Assembly: GCF_005116665.1 (NCBI RefSeq)
Contig: NZ_SWCJ01000001.1
Coordinates: 124,001 to 188,000, forward strand
Source of the DNA: Ferrimonas aestuarii
GTDB taxonomy: Bacteria > Pseudomonadota > Gammaproteobacteria > Enterobacterales > Shewanellaceae
DNA: 64,000 nt
Reading direction: 5' to 3'
The position numbers and the translations under genes are program-made. How positions within the stretch are numbered: the first letter of the stretch is position 1; each line of letters starts with the position of its first letter. The notes under the pieces are model-generated. The model was not told where the DNA came from and did no database searches. It saw only the letters and a list, made by a program, of their open reading frames with translations. This document shows, one piece after another, positions 31,630 to 40,818 of this stretch.

Positions 31630-34512
31630 TTAATTCGCCGCCGTTACTCTGAGTTCAGGTAGTAGTGATGGATAACCCCAACCATCTTGGTCTTTGGTGA
31701 TGGTTTCGCCACTTAAGTATTCGTATATCGTGGGTGCCAGCGAGCCATTTTCTCCGAGCTCGATGCGCTGCTTGGCGGTGACCGGTGCGCCCCAGAACCC
31801 TACGAATGCGTCTTTCTCAAGATAGTGCTCTCCCGCATGGCGACCAGGTACCTTGGTGTTGTAGCCCACCCCCTCTTTAGGAAACAGGTTGATGGTGCCG
31901 GAGCGGTCTTCATCGTACAGGTGCGCCAGTTGGTTTACGGCATCGGGGCGAGCGCCAAAGCTTGCCAATTGTCGCCACTGGCTTTCGTTACACCAACTCT
32001 CAGGGTTGCTTGGGCTAGCTTGAATCAGACAGGCGTCTGCCAAGCGCTGCTGCTGTTGACGCTGAAGCTTGGTGAGTGGCGCCTTGTAGGGATTATCTGC
32101 CAACAGGTTTAGCAGTGTGGGTTTGGATTGCTCAGCTAGGCTTCGATACAGCACCTTTTTCCCTTGGCGCTGAATCAGTTCATCGAAACGCTGGCCGTCA
32201 CGGTGCCCCACTAAGCGAACGCTGCACTGGCGAAGGTCGCAGGGGCTTTGACGAACCACCAGGTAATCCAAGCTGTGCTTGAGGCGAGTGGCGGCTTCGC
32301 TGATCAGATCGATCTCTCGCACTGAGTGTTGCGGTTGCCAGTGGATAAGTTCTCCGTAGAGAGGCTGGGTTTGCCAGCTTTGGTGTGAGTTAAACAGATC
32401 CAGCATGTAGTTACCGCCAGCGGTGGAGGCGATCACCACATCCACACCTCGGTTGCTAGGGAAGTTGAGCGCATTGGTGATCTTCGGGCCTTCCCCTTCG
32501 TCGGAAGAGATCTTTTTCACTTCCAGTTTGATACCGTAATCCTGCTGCAGCGCTTCCAGCACCTGAACCTCTGGGTTTAGGGTGTAGTAAACCGGTGCTA
32601 AACCGTGGTCTCCGGCCATCCCCCACAGGGTCTGCTCATAGATGCCTGCATCCTTATAGACCGATTCCGTTTTCCCAAGCCAGAAGTCTAATCGATTCAG
32701 TTCACCGGTAGGGGCAATGATCTCGTCACTGAAGGGCCCGGTGAAATGAGCGAAGTGATCTGGCCACGGGTTGTAGATCAGCAGGTAGTCCGGCATGCCG
32801 GACTCCGCCAGTTGCGCCAGATTGATGATGCGCTCAATAAGATGGCGTTTGCCGCTGATTTTACTCAGGGGCGTTAGCCAACTGAGCTCCATGTAGTCAG
32901 AGAGGGCGGCGATCAGTTGTTGTCGCTGCTGGCGAATCTCAACTTCTGCCTTGGCGCGGCGGTTAAGCTCTCCAAGGCAGCGGCGTTCACCAAAGTCTCG
33001 AATGGCTTCTCCAAGACCGAGGTTGAGCAAAGCGTCAAAGCCCAGTTGAGCGTTCCAGTCATACTGGGCGTTGCAGCTCATGGTTTTGAGGTAGGGCAGG
33101 CGATCAAACATGCTGCGCCCGCCACTTTGATTGAAGATGCGCTCCAGTTGCAGGGCATCGTTGCCAAAGAAGTAATAGGCGCGGTCTTGCTGGCGGTCGA
33201 CAAAGTGAAAGTTGGGGATGCCAGTGCCGCCGGGACCGGCCACTTTGGCTCCGGTCTTGGTGATAGGCAGGTTGCGTACGCTGATGGTTGGGGTGCTGGC
33301 GCTGCCCTGAGCGACGATGCCTTGGGGCTGCTGATACAGGGCTTTGAAAAACGGTAGGTAGTTAGGATCTTGATAAGGCGCTTCGGCCAATTTGGTTAAA
33401 AAGCCCAGTTGCTGCTGATGCTCTGGAGCGCCGCTGGCCTCATTACCTGGCTCAAATTGCTGGCGATTCTGATGTTGTTGCCACGCGGTGGTGAGAAAGC
33501 GGTTCGGGGCATTATCGGCATCGACCAGAGCTTCCACCAAGCCTTGCTGCAGACCATCCACCACCACCTGTACTGCGCGAGGACGTTTATCTTGGCTGCG
33601 AAGAAAATCCAGCAGCGCCTTGGGATCTTCATCGAGGGTATTGGTCATCCAGTTCTCAAAGGCGTCACTGCGATGCTTAGCAAGGGCAAACTGGCGATAG
33701 CTTTTAAGCACCGAGAAGCGCACAAAGTCGATAAGACTGATGGTGACCGCCTGTGCCTTGTTGTTCACTTTATTGGCATTTTCTGGCTTAGCATCCTCAA
33801 GGATCATCCCCAGCATCTGCTTAAATTCACCAGGCTCCATTCCTTGATGCACCTTGGCTAGCAGCGGTATCAGCAGAGGCTGAACTTTGGCGATCAGCGC
33901 TTGGTCGGCGTCGCTGTTATCGAGGTATTGGTAATGATCGTCCAGATTGCGGCCCAGTACCCAGCGTTCGTTGTTGAACAGCACGTCATACAGGCTGACC
34001 AGAGTGGCGATAAGTTCATCGTTGACAAGGCTTGGGCTTTCCGGCTCCTTGCTCGGTTCAGCGGGTTTTGATGTAAAGCGCATTAGCGAATGTTCAAAGC
34101 TGGAAAGCGCTTGAGGCTCATAGACGGTCAGCAGATGGGCCTTGAACTGGTCTTGGTCATCGTAGCCACCGTACAGGCCTTTAAACATCGCCAGAAAATA
34201 GCCCAACTGAATGGCGTAGGCTGGGTTGGCGAGGCGGGCGATCACTCGGCCTTTGGTGTCGGCGTCCAGAGGCAGGGTCAGGATATAGGCGTCTAGCGTC
34301 AAGCCACCCACAGTAAACAGGGTCAGATCGCGGCTGGTGGCGATCAGGTTGCTGCTGCCATCGAGGATCTGCTCCTTGATGATCTGAGTGCTGTGGTAGA
34401 GGCCGCCAAGAATTGGCACTTTGCTCACGGGCTCGGCCTGAGCGGTGGATGCGGCACCTAAAATTAGTGCTGCCTGAAGCAGTTTGGCTCTCTGTTTTTT
34501 AAAGCGTGTCAT
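31630..34512 (-). CDS. large exported alkaline-phosphatase-superfamily protein
   Basis: A 960-residue exported protein with signal peptide ending STAQA (residue 26). The C-terminal half belongs to the alkaline phosphatase/type I phosphodiesterase superfamily: PDYLLIYNPWPDHFAHF, the metal motif WGMAGDHGLAPVYYT, RGVDVVIASTAGGNYMLDLF, and GRHAGEHYLEKDAFVGFWG with a late metal-binding His. The N-terminal half (about 30-420) is helical and unlike known domains. Substrate unknown; phosphodiesters or sulfate/phosphonate esters are possible. The ATG at 34512 has CAGGGACAGG upstream and gives a proper signal peptide; an upstream GTG would add 11 residues. Confidence 0.82.
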   Translation of the reverse strand: MTRFKKQRAKLLQAALILGAASTAQAEPVSKVPILGGLYHSTQIIKEQILDGSSNLIATSRDLTLFTVGGLTLDAYILTLPLDADTKGRVIARLANPAYAIQLGYFLAMFKGLYGGYDDQDQFKAHLLTVYEPQALSSFEHSLMRFTSKPAEPSKEPESPSLVNDELIATLVSLYDVLFNNERWVLGRNLDDHYQYLDNSDADQALIAKVQPLLIPLLAKVHQGMEPGEFKQMLGMILEDAKPENANKVNNKAQAVTISLIDFVRFSVLKSYRQFALAKHRSDAFENWMTNTLDEDPKALLDFLRSQDKRPRAVQVVVDGLQQGLVEALVDADNAPNRFLTTAWQQHQNRQQFEPGNEASGAPEHQQQLGFLTKLAEAPYQDPNYLPFFKALYQQPQGIVAQGSASTPTISVRNLPITKTGAKVAGPGGTGIPNFHFVDRQQDRAYYFFGNDALQLERIFNQSGGRSMFDRLPYLKTMSCNAQYDWNAQLGFDALLNLGLGEAIRDFGERRCLGELNRRAKAEVEIRQQRQQLIAALSDYMELSWLTPLSKISGKRHLIERIINLAQLAESGMPDYLLIYNPWPDHFAHFTGPFSDEIIAPTGELNRLDFWLGKTESVYKDAGIYEQTLWGMAGDHGLAPVYYTLNPEVQVLEALQQDYGIKLEVKKISSDEGEGPKITNALNFPSNRGVDVVIASTAGGNYMLDLFNSHQSWQTQPLYGELIHWQPQHSVREIDLISEAATRLKHSLDYLVVRQSPCDLRQCSVRLVGHRDGQRFDELIQRQGKKVLYRSLAEQSKPTLLNLLADNPYKAPLTKLQRQQQQRLADACLIQASPSNPESWCNESQWRQLASFGARPDAVNQLAHLYDEDRSGTINLFPKEGVGYNTKVPGRHAGEHYLEKDAFVGFWGAPVTAKQRIELGENGSLAPTIYEYLSGETITKDQDGWGYPSLLPELRVTAAN

Positions 34513-34702
34513 CGCCTGTCCCTGAACATCTATGTCGGTTTTCACTCTAACTCATTGAATGATTTAAAGACACCAACACAAGATCGAAATCTGCACCCTA
34601 AGATATTTGTAAAAATGACAAAAGTAAGTTGTCTTTTTTGTGGTTAATCGCCGGGGCGTCTCGCAGTAAAGTGTCGTCACTATCGATACGTTGGAGGATG
34701 CC

Positions 34703-35395
34703 ATGGGCACCGTTTTAATCACCGGCGCAAACCGCGGTTTGGGTCTTGAGTTTGTTCGTCAATATGTGGCCAGTGGTCATCAGGTGTTGGCCTGTTGCCG
34801 CAACCCTCAGTCAGCCACGGCGCTGACCGAGCTGGCGACAGAGAGTCCGCAGGTTGAACTGCTGGCGCTGGATGTGACCGACGAGACTCAGATTAATCAG
34901 CTGGCAAAACAGCTACACGGTCGTGCCATCGACATCCTCATCAATAACGCAGGGGTATTGGGCGAGCAGTGTGCCGAGTTAGGCAAGATGACTCAGGCGG
35001 ATTGGCTCAGCGTGCTGACCATCAATACCGTGGCTCCAGCGCTGATGATTCAAGCATTTGCAAGCCATGTGGCGGCTAGCGAGCAGAAAACCATTGTTGG
35101 CATCAGCACCCGTGTGGCCAGTATTGAAGACAATGGCTCTGGGGGCATGTACAGCTACCGCGCTTCCAAAGCGGCGCTGAATCAGATCTTAAAATCTGCC
35201 GCCAATAACCTGCAAGCAGAGGGCGTTAAAACGCTGGCTATCCATCCGGGCTGGGTGCAGACCGACATGGGGGGCGAGAACGCCACCTTTACCCCACAGC
35301 AAAGCGTTTCCGGCATGATCGCCGTTATCGACCAATTGACCCCAGAGGCATCTGGAAGCTTCAAGGTGTTCGATGGCAGCGACATCCCTTGGTAG
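34703..35395 (+). CDS. short-chain dehydrogenase/reductase (C-factor-like)
   Basis: A 230-residue SDR with TGANRGLG (7-14) for NAD(P), NNAG in LINNAGVL, catalytic Ser in VGISTRVAS and YRASK near residue 152. The short length, GSGGMYSYRASKAALN and the HPGWVQTDMGG ending match the CsgA/C-factor branch. GGAGG lies before the ATG; a TTG at 34691 is the start of the longer open frame but overlaps the ribosome site. It is followed 60 bp later by the double OYE, probably in one transcript. Confidence 0.9.
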   Translation: MGTVLITGANRGLGLEFVRQYVASGHQVLACCRNPQSATALTELATESPQVELLALDVTDETQINQLAKQLHGRAIDILINNAGVLGEQCAELGKMTQADWLSVLTINTVAPALMIQAFASHVAASEQKTIVGISTRVASIEDNGSGGMYSYRASKAALNQILKSAANNLQAEGVKTLAIHPGWVQTDMGGENATFTPQQSVSGMIAVIDQLTPEASGSFKVFDGSDIPW

Positions 35396-35455
35396 ACGCT
35401 AGATAACCATTTCATTTTGCCAGCTTCGGGCTGGATGCAGTTTGAGAGAGCAACC

Positions 35456-37651
35456 ATGACCGATTCGTTGTTTAACACCGTTCAATTGGGCGGCCGCACT
35501 CTGGCCAACCGCATTGTTATGCCACCGATGACCCGCTCCCGTGCCAACAATGGCGATGATGCGGCTAACGCCATGATGGCGGAGTATTACGCTCAGCGTG
35601 CCGATGCGGGCTTGATTGTCTCCGAGGGCACCCAAATTGGGCCTTTGGCCAAAGGCTATGCCTGGACGCCGGGAATTTACACCCAAGCGCAGATTGATGG
35701 CTGGAAGCTCACCACCGACGCGGTGCACGCGAAAGGCGGGGTGATCTTCGCTCAGTTGTGGCACGTAGGCCGAGTAACTCACCCGGACAACATTGGTGGC
35801 CAGCAGCCGGTATCGGCGTCTGCCATCAAGGCGGACAATGTGAAGGTGTTTGTGGATAACGGCAGCGACGAGCCTGGCTTTGTGGACTGCGTAACCCCAC
35901 GAGCGCTGTCGGTGGCCGAGATTGCCGAAGTGGTTGCACAGTATGCGCAAGCGGCTCGCAACGCCATCGAAGCGGGTTTTGACGGCATCGAACTGCACGC
36001 TGCCAACGGTTACCTTATCAATCAATTTATCGACTCAGAGTCTAACGCTCGCACCGACCACTATGGTGGTAGCTTGGAAAACCGTCTGCGCTTCCTTGAT
36101 GAAGTAGTGGCGGCGATGAGCGCTGCCATCGGTGCTGACAAAGTGGGCGTGCGCCTGGCGCCACTAACCACCTTAAACGGCACTGTGGATGCTAATCCGC
36201 AGCAGACCTACACCGCAGCCGCAGCGGTGCTTGAGCGTCACAACGTGGCCTACATGCACATCGCAGAAGCGGATTGGGACGACGCACCAGTGATGTCTGA
36301 TGAGTTTAAGCGTGGCCTGCGCCAAGCGTACTCTGGAGTGATTATCTACGCCGGTAAATACGATGCCGACCTAGCACAAACGGCGCTGGAAACCGGCTTG
36401 GCGGACATGATCGGTTTTGGTCGCCCCTTTGTAGCCAACCCAGATTTAGTAAGCCGCATTCGTGATGGCAAAGCTTGGGCGACTCATGTGCCAGAAACCC
36501 TATTTGGTGGCGGTGCCAAAGGCTTAACCGATTATCCTCTCAGCGAAGAAAGAGGTCTGTTTGCACCTATGGCCCATGGCGATTTGTCTCTGGCAAACCG
36601 GGTGGCAATGGCACCCATGACCCGCTCTCGTACCGACCAACCAGGGGATCGCCCTAACGCCTTGATGGCCGAATATTACGGTCAGCGAGCCACGGCGGGG
36701 CTTATCATCACCGAAGGGGCGCCTATCTCGGCGGTTGGGCGTGGCTACTCCATGACTCCGGGCATCTACACCCAAGCGCAGATTGTCGGCTGGCGTCAGG
36801 TTACCGATGCGGTGCATGCCAAAGGCGGTAAAATTTTTGTGCAGCTTTGGCACGTTGGCCGCCGCTCTCATGTGAGTATCTCCGGTGAACAGCCAGTGTC
36901 CGCATCGGCCATTAAGGTGTTTGATCAGGTTTATGGCCCGCTGCCCGAGGGTGGATTTGGCATGATTGAAACCAGTGCTCCTCGAGCGCTGAGCAGTGAC
37001 GAGATTCAGTACACCATCGCGGATTTCGTACAAGCGGCAAAAAACGCCATGGAAGCGGGCTTTGATGGCGTAGAGCTGCACGGTGCTCATGGCTACCTTA
37101 TCGACCAGTTTATGCGCGAAAGCAGCAATCAGCGCACTGATGAGTATGGCGGCAGTCGCGACAATCGCATGCGCTTTATGTTGGACGTAACCCGTTCAGT
37201 AGCGGCGGCCATTGGTGGAGACAAGGTAGCAATTCGCATCTCGCCGTTTGTGATAGAGGGTGACAATCAGGTCGACCCAGAAATCATCGAGTTGACCTTA
37301 GAAGCCGCCGCTGAGCTGCAGAAACTGAATCTGGCTTACCTGCACCTGTCGGAAAACATCTCCAATTGTCAGGAGGTGCCGGAGCAGTTCCGTCAGCAGC
37401 TACGTGCGGTATACCGTAATCCTATTATGGTGGCGGGGAAATATACTCAGGAGTCCGGTGAGGCAATTTTGGCCAAGGGCTATGCCGATCTGGTGGCCTA
37501 CGGTCAGCCATTTATTACCAATCCGGATCTGGTGAGCCGCTTTAAGTATGGCATTGAACTGACGCCAGTCGGCTACGACGCCCATGCGGCCTTCTACGGT
37601 GGTGGCGCCGAAGGGTACACCGATTACCCAGCGGCTGAACTGCCAAAATAG
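35456..37651 (+). CDS. fused tandem Old Yellow Enzyme (two complete OYE domains)
   Basis: A 731-residue protein made of two full FMN ene-reductase domains joined head to tail (about 3-355 and 362-725). Domain 1 has T26 (MPPMTRSR), H181/N184/Y186 (HAANGYL) and YAGKYD, as in NemA/PETN reductase. Domain 2 has APMTRSR, H542/H545/Y547 (HGAHGYL) and VAGKYT. Each ends with the typical NPDLVSRx2-5G..FGGGAxGxTDYP sequence. OYE proteins are normally single-domain, about 360 residues. Both halves keep the flavin- and substrate-binding residues, so two active sites are expected. NAD(P)H-dependent reduction of activated C=C bonds is the likely reaction; substrate unknown. No stop or frameshift joins them. 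Confidence 0.92.
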   Translation: MTDSLFNTVQLGGRTLANRIVMPPMTRSRANNGDDAANAMMAEYYAQRADAGLIVSEGTQIGPLAKGYAWTPGIYTQAQIDGWKLTTDAVHAKGGVIFAQLWHVGRVTHPDNIGGQQPVSASAIKADNVKVFVDNGSDEPGFVDCVTPRALSVAEIAEVVAQYAQAARNAIEAGFDGIELHAANGYLINQFIDSESNARTDHYGGSLENRLRFLDEVVAAMSAAIGADKVGVRLAPLTTLNGTVDANPQQTYTAAAAVLERHNVAYMHIAEADWDDAPVMSDEFKRGLRQAYSGVIIYAGKYDADLAQTALETGLADMIGFGRPFVANPDLVSRIRDGKAWATHVPETLFGGGAKGLTDYPLSEERGLFAPMAHGDLSLANRVAMAPMTRSRTDQPGDRPNALMAEYYGQRATAGLIITEGAPISAVGRGYSMTPGIYTQAQIVGWRQVTDAVHAKGGKIFVQLWHVGRRSHVSISGEQPVSASAIKVFDQVYGPLPEGGFGMIETSAPRALSSDEIQYTIADFVQAAKNAMEAGFDGVELHGAHGYLIDQFMRESSNQRTDEYGGSRDNRMRFMLDVTRSVAAAIGGDKVAIRISPFVIEGDNQVDPEIIELTLEAAAELQKLNLAYLHLSENISNCQEVPEQFRQQLRAVYRNPIMVAGKYTQESGEAILAKGYADLVAYGQPFITNPDLVSRFKYGIELTPVGYDAHAAFYGGGAEGYTDYPAAELPK

Positions 37652-37662
37652 GTTAGATATCC

Positions 37663-37697
37663 AAAACGCCGCAAGCCTAGCTTGGGGCGTTTTTTGT
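37663..37697 (+). terminator. terminator of the double-OYE gene
   Basis: AACGCCGCAAG and CTTGGGGCGTT pair with one mismatch region and are followed by TTTTG, 10 nt past the stop. Confidence 0.7.
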
Positions 37698-37739
37698 GTC
37701 GGGCTCTCGTCTAGGGGGCTCGTTGCAGGGAGGTAGAAC

Positions 37740-38430
37740 CCACCATTGAGGTTAAATTCTCGTTTGCCGGCGAACGCCGGTATCCAGTGTCTTTGGGTCT
37801 TTGGCGCAAGGACGCTAATGCCTATGACGCCCAAAAAGAACGCAGGACCCTGATGTGCGTCAGGGAGGTGTTTGTAGGATTAGCCGACTAATTCAAGCTC
37901 AGCGTTACCGGCAGCACTCTCCAATGCTTTGCCGGCGAACGCCGGTATCCAGTGTCTTTGGGTCTTTGGCGCAAGAAAGCTAATGCCTTAGACGCCCGAA
38001 CAAGGACTCTGGACCCTGACGTGCGTCAGGGAGGCGTTTGTAGGATTAGCCGATTAATCCAAGCTCAGCGTTATCGGGAGCACTCTCCAACGCTTTGCCG
38101 GTGAACGCCGGTAGCCAGAGTCTTTGGATTTTTGGCGCAAGGACGCTAATGCCTATGACGCCTCAAAAGGCCACTGGGCCCTGACGTGCGTCAGGGAGTC
38201 AGAATCCACCACCGATGTTAAATTCTCGTTTGCCGGCGCACGCCGGTATCCAGTGTTTTTGGGTCTTTGGCGCAAGAAAGCTAATGCGTCATATGCCCAA
38301 AGAAGGACTCCAGACCCTGACGTGCGTCAGGGAGGTGTTTGTAGGATTAGCCGATTAATTCAAGCTCAGCGTTATCGATAGCACTCTCCAACGTTTTGCT
38401 GGCGCACGCCGGTAGCCAGTGTCCTTAACT
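37740..38430. repeat. intergenic palindromic repeat block 1
   Basis: About 4.3 tandem copies of a unit with spacing 165, 166, 135 and 166 bp (unit starts at about 37763, 37928, 38094, 38229, 38395). Each unit begins TTTGCCGGCGAACGCCGG, runs through TATCCAGTGTCTTTGGG and a TTGGCGCAAG..GCTAATGCC segment, and carries the palindrome CCCTGACGTGCGTCAGGG, then GTTTGTAGGATTAGCCGA. No gene: the open frame at 38124-38381 follows the repeats. Confidence 0.85.
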
Positions 38431-38517
38431 ACACACATCAGTTCTGTGAGGAGAGCCGTTACCCCTGAAACGCAATTCGGAGTAAGCTTATTCCCAAATT
38501 CCACTGAAGAGCCCGTC

Positions 38518-39312
38518 ATGAACTCCCTTTATACCAAGGTGCTTGAGGCCGCAGGCGCTACGGCGTCGCTTAAGGTCACCGCCATTCACATCGCTACTGG
38601 TGACATCGAAAACAACAAAAGCGCCAAGTTTGGTGCCATTGAACTGGAAGATGGCACCGTAGGCCTTACCTACACTCGCCTAGGGGATGCCCTCACTCGT
38701 TTGCAAGATGAAGCTTTGTATCAGGGCTTCATCGGCAAGCCGGTTTCTGAGCTGGCTGAGCTGTATCTAAGTGATGAGCCGTGGCAACAGGTGCTTGGCG
38801 CCGCTGCGCTTAATGGCATCAGCCAAAGCCTGTTAACGCAGCGACAGTTTTCCTATCCCAAATCGGAAGACAGCCTAGCGCTTCTTAATATTCAAGATGG
38901 CGATCGTGTCGGCATGGTGGGTTACTTCCCGCCATTGGTGGAGCAGCTGCAGCAACAGGGGATCGGCGTTACCGTGATTGAGCTTCGCAGAGACCTAGCT
39001 CGAGAGGAAAACGGCCTGCTGGTGACGGACGATACCGCCAAGTTAGCGCAGTGCACCAAGGTGCTGATCACCGGCACCACAGTCATCAACCACACCTTAG
39101 AGTCGGTATTGAGCCATTGCCAAAATGCCACCGATGTGGCCTTGGTTGGCCCAAGTGTGAGCCTGCTGCCGGAGCTGCTGTTTGAGATGGGCATTACTGC
39201 CATCGGCGGCCGAGCGGTGCTAAATACTCCCGCCTTCCTAGAGCGCTGGAAAAGCGGTGACAAGTGGAAAGACTCGGTGGTGCGCTACAGCCTTCGCAAA
39301 GCCGATTACTAA
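38518..39312 (+). CDS. DUF4213/DUF364 domain protein
   Basis: A 264-residue protein with an N-terminal DUF4213-like region (VTAIHIATGDIENNKSAKFGAI) and a C-terminal DUF364 Rossmann-like part (RVGMVGYFPPLVEQLQQQGIGVTVIELRRD, VLITGTTVINHTLESVLSHC, DVALVGPSVSLLPELLFEMGITAIGG). Such proteins are often encoded near metal or cofactor genes, but the activity is unknown. The ATG at 38518 is the family-like start; the open frame extends into repeat block 1 and that part is not coding. The gene stands alone between two repeat blocks and MscS. Confidence 0.82.
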   Translation: MNSLYTKVLEAAGATASLKVTAIHIATGDIENNKSAKFGAIELEDGTVGLTYTRLGDALTRLQDEALYQGFIGKPVSELAELYLSDEPWQQVLGAAALNGISQSLLTQRQFSYPKSEDSLALLNIQDGDRVGMVGYFPPLVEQLQQQGIGVTVIELRRDLAREENGLLVTDDTAKLAQCTKVLITGTTVINHTLESVLSHCQNATDVALVGPSVSLLPELLFEMGITAIGGRAVLNTPAFLERWKSGDKWKDSVVRYSLRKADY

Positions 39313-39322
39313 GCTTCCAATA

Positions 39323-39354
39323 CTAAAATGCCCCGAACTGGGGCTTTTTCAGTT
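39323..39354 (+). terminator. terminator of the DUF364 gene
   Basis: AATGCCCCG-AACT-GGGGCTTTTT, 11 nt past the stop. It lies between convergent genes. Confidence 0.8.
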
Positions 39355-39360
39355 TTTAGG

Positions 39361-40206
39361 TTAGTCCGACTTTTCCGGATACAGCTCATGGTAGGCGGTG
39401 ATGAAGTCAGAGCGTATTAAGAATTCCAGGTGATTGGCTTGCTCGGTAGGGCAGAACAACATCACGTGAACGTTCTGGTCGCCATAAGCGGAGTTGTCGA
39501 TGTGCACATGGGGATCGGGCCCTGGCAGGTCGACGCCAGCGTGTTTTTCGACCACGCCATTGTAGCGGCGCGCCACCTCAATAAACTCCTCACAATGCCC
39601 TTCAATTTGCTTATTGAACTCAGGAAGTAGCGGCAGCAAGTTTTTAAATCCGGGCACGACAATGGTGAAGTTGTGGTAGACGTAACGTTTCATGAAGTTG
39701 AGGTTTTTGACCGGATAGGTGAAGAACATGCTGTTGGGCAACGTAATGGTTTTGCCGGTGAAATGGTAGTGGCCATGGTGCAGATCGATCTCCTGAATCA
39801 CCGTTGCCATTAGGTTGTGCTCAAGTACTTCGCCACTGCTTTTGCCCACTTCAATCCAGTCGCCGATGCGAAATGAGCGCGAGGAAGCTCTTTGAATGGA
39901 GCCGGTAAAGCAGAGGATGATCTCTTTCGATGCCACCACAACGGCCACGGCGATGGCGGTTAAGGAGAGAGCAAATTCACTGACTTCAGAGCGCCACAAT
40001 AGGAACATCGACAGTAGTACGATGCTAAAGGAGGTGTTTTTGGTCAGTGAGATCCACTTGCGCTGGTCTTCTGACAGGAACATGGCATCGCCACGAATGC
40101 GGTAGAGGGTGAGCCGCCGAATGCCCCAGATGATGAAGATAAGCACAATGCTCAGCAGCAGCTTATTATCAACTAGAAATGTTAAAACTTTCTGAGCGTT
40201 TTCCAT
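39361..40206 (-). CDS. small-conductance mechanosensitive channel (MscS family)
   Basis: A 281-residue MscS-type protein with two or three membrane helices (LLLSIVLIFIIWGI, FSIVLLSMFLLW, FALSLTAIAVAVVVASKEIILCFTG). Then comes the beta domain SFRIGDWIEVGKSSGEVLEHNLMATVIQEID...ITLPNSMFFTYPVKNL, and a cytoplasmic alpha/beta part. The pore helix is less Gly/Ala-regular than in E. coli MscS. It releases solutes on hypo-osmotic shock, useful to a cell that accumulates DMSP-like osmolytes (inference). It is transcribed toward the DUF364 gene. Confidence 0.85.
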   Translation of the reverse strand: MENAQKVLTFLVDNKLLLSIVLIFIIWGIRRLTLYRIRGDAMFLSEDQRKWISLTKNTSFSIVLLSMFLLWRSEVSEFALSLTAIAVAVVVASKEIILCFTGSIQRASSRSFRIGDWIEVGKSSGEVLEHNLMATVIQEIDLHHGHYHFTGKTITLPNSMFFTYPVKNLNFMKRYVYHNFTIVVPGFKNLLPLLPEFNKQIEGHCEEFIEVARRYNGVVEKHAGVDLPGPDPHVHIDNSAYGDQNVHVMLFCPTEQANHLEFLIRSDFITAYHELYPEKSD

Positions 40207-40289
40207 GGGTTACCCACTATTTTTTCGTTTTACTCACCATAGCGGAATCGCCAAAACGCTTCAAACCTAGCGCTTTGAAATTGAGATAA

Positions 40290-40770
40290 GTGTGGAGTCT
40301 CATTCTCCAGCGTTTTGCCGGCGCACGCCGGTAGCCAGTGTCCTCGGGTTTTGGATGTAAGGAAGCCAATACCTCACACGCCGCAAAAGGCCACTGGGCC
40401 CTGACGTGCGTCAGGGAGGCGTTTGTAGGATTAGCCGATGAATCCAAGCTCAGCGTTATCGGCAGCACTCTCCAACGCTTTGCCGGCGCACGCCGGTAGC
40501 CAGTGTCTTTGGGTCTTGGGCGCAAGGACGCTAATGCCTCAGACGCCCAAAAAGAACTCAGGACCCTGACGTGCGTCAGGGAGGCGTTTGCGGGCTAGAA
40601 GATAACTCCAAGCTAAGCGATATCGGCCGTACTTTCAAACGCCTTGCCGGCGAAGGCCGGTATCTAGTGGCCTGGGATGGTAGAAGCAGGGCCACTGGGT
40701 CCTGATGTGCGTCAGGGAGCATATATCTGAGTACGCTGGTAACCGACTGACTGCGTCAGGGAACCAATTA
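40290..40770. repeat. intergenic palindromic repeat block 2
   Basis: Three further copies of the block 1 unit, with TTTGCCGGCGCACGCCGG near 40315 and 40481 and a diverged copy (CTTGCCGGCGAAGGCCGG) near 40643. Each is followed by CCCTGACGTGCGTCAGGG or a one-base variant (40399, 40563, 40710). The last part decays into GACTGCGTCAGGGAACC fragments up to the hydrolase gene. No gene is seen between 40207 and 40818. Confidence 0.85.
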
Positions 40771-40818
40771 CTGGATAAGCGGGTAACTGGCTGACCGAGT
40801 TCTATAGGCTAGCTAATG

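Noticed and set aside
37400..40525. Open frames in and near the repeat blocks (for example 38124-38381, 40217-40525, 37400-37834).
   Set aside because: They translate the palindromic repeat units; the predicted peptides repeat the same residues and have no ribosome sites.
107..40770. Relation between the TTGCCGG segments of the tRNA spacer units and the TTTGCCGGCG palindromes of the intergenic repeats.
   Set aside because: Only 7-8 bases are shared, the flanks do not align, and the tRNA units lack the CCCTGACGTGCGTCAGGG partner.
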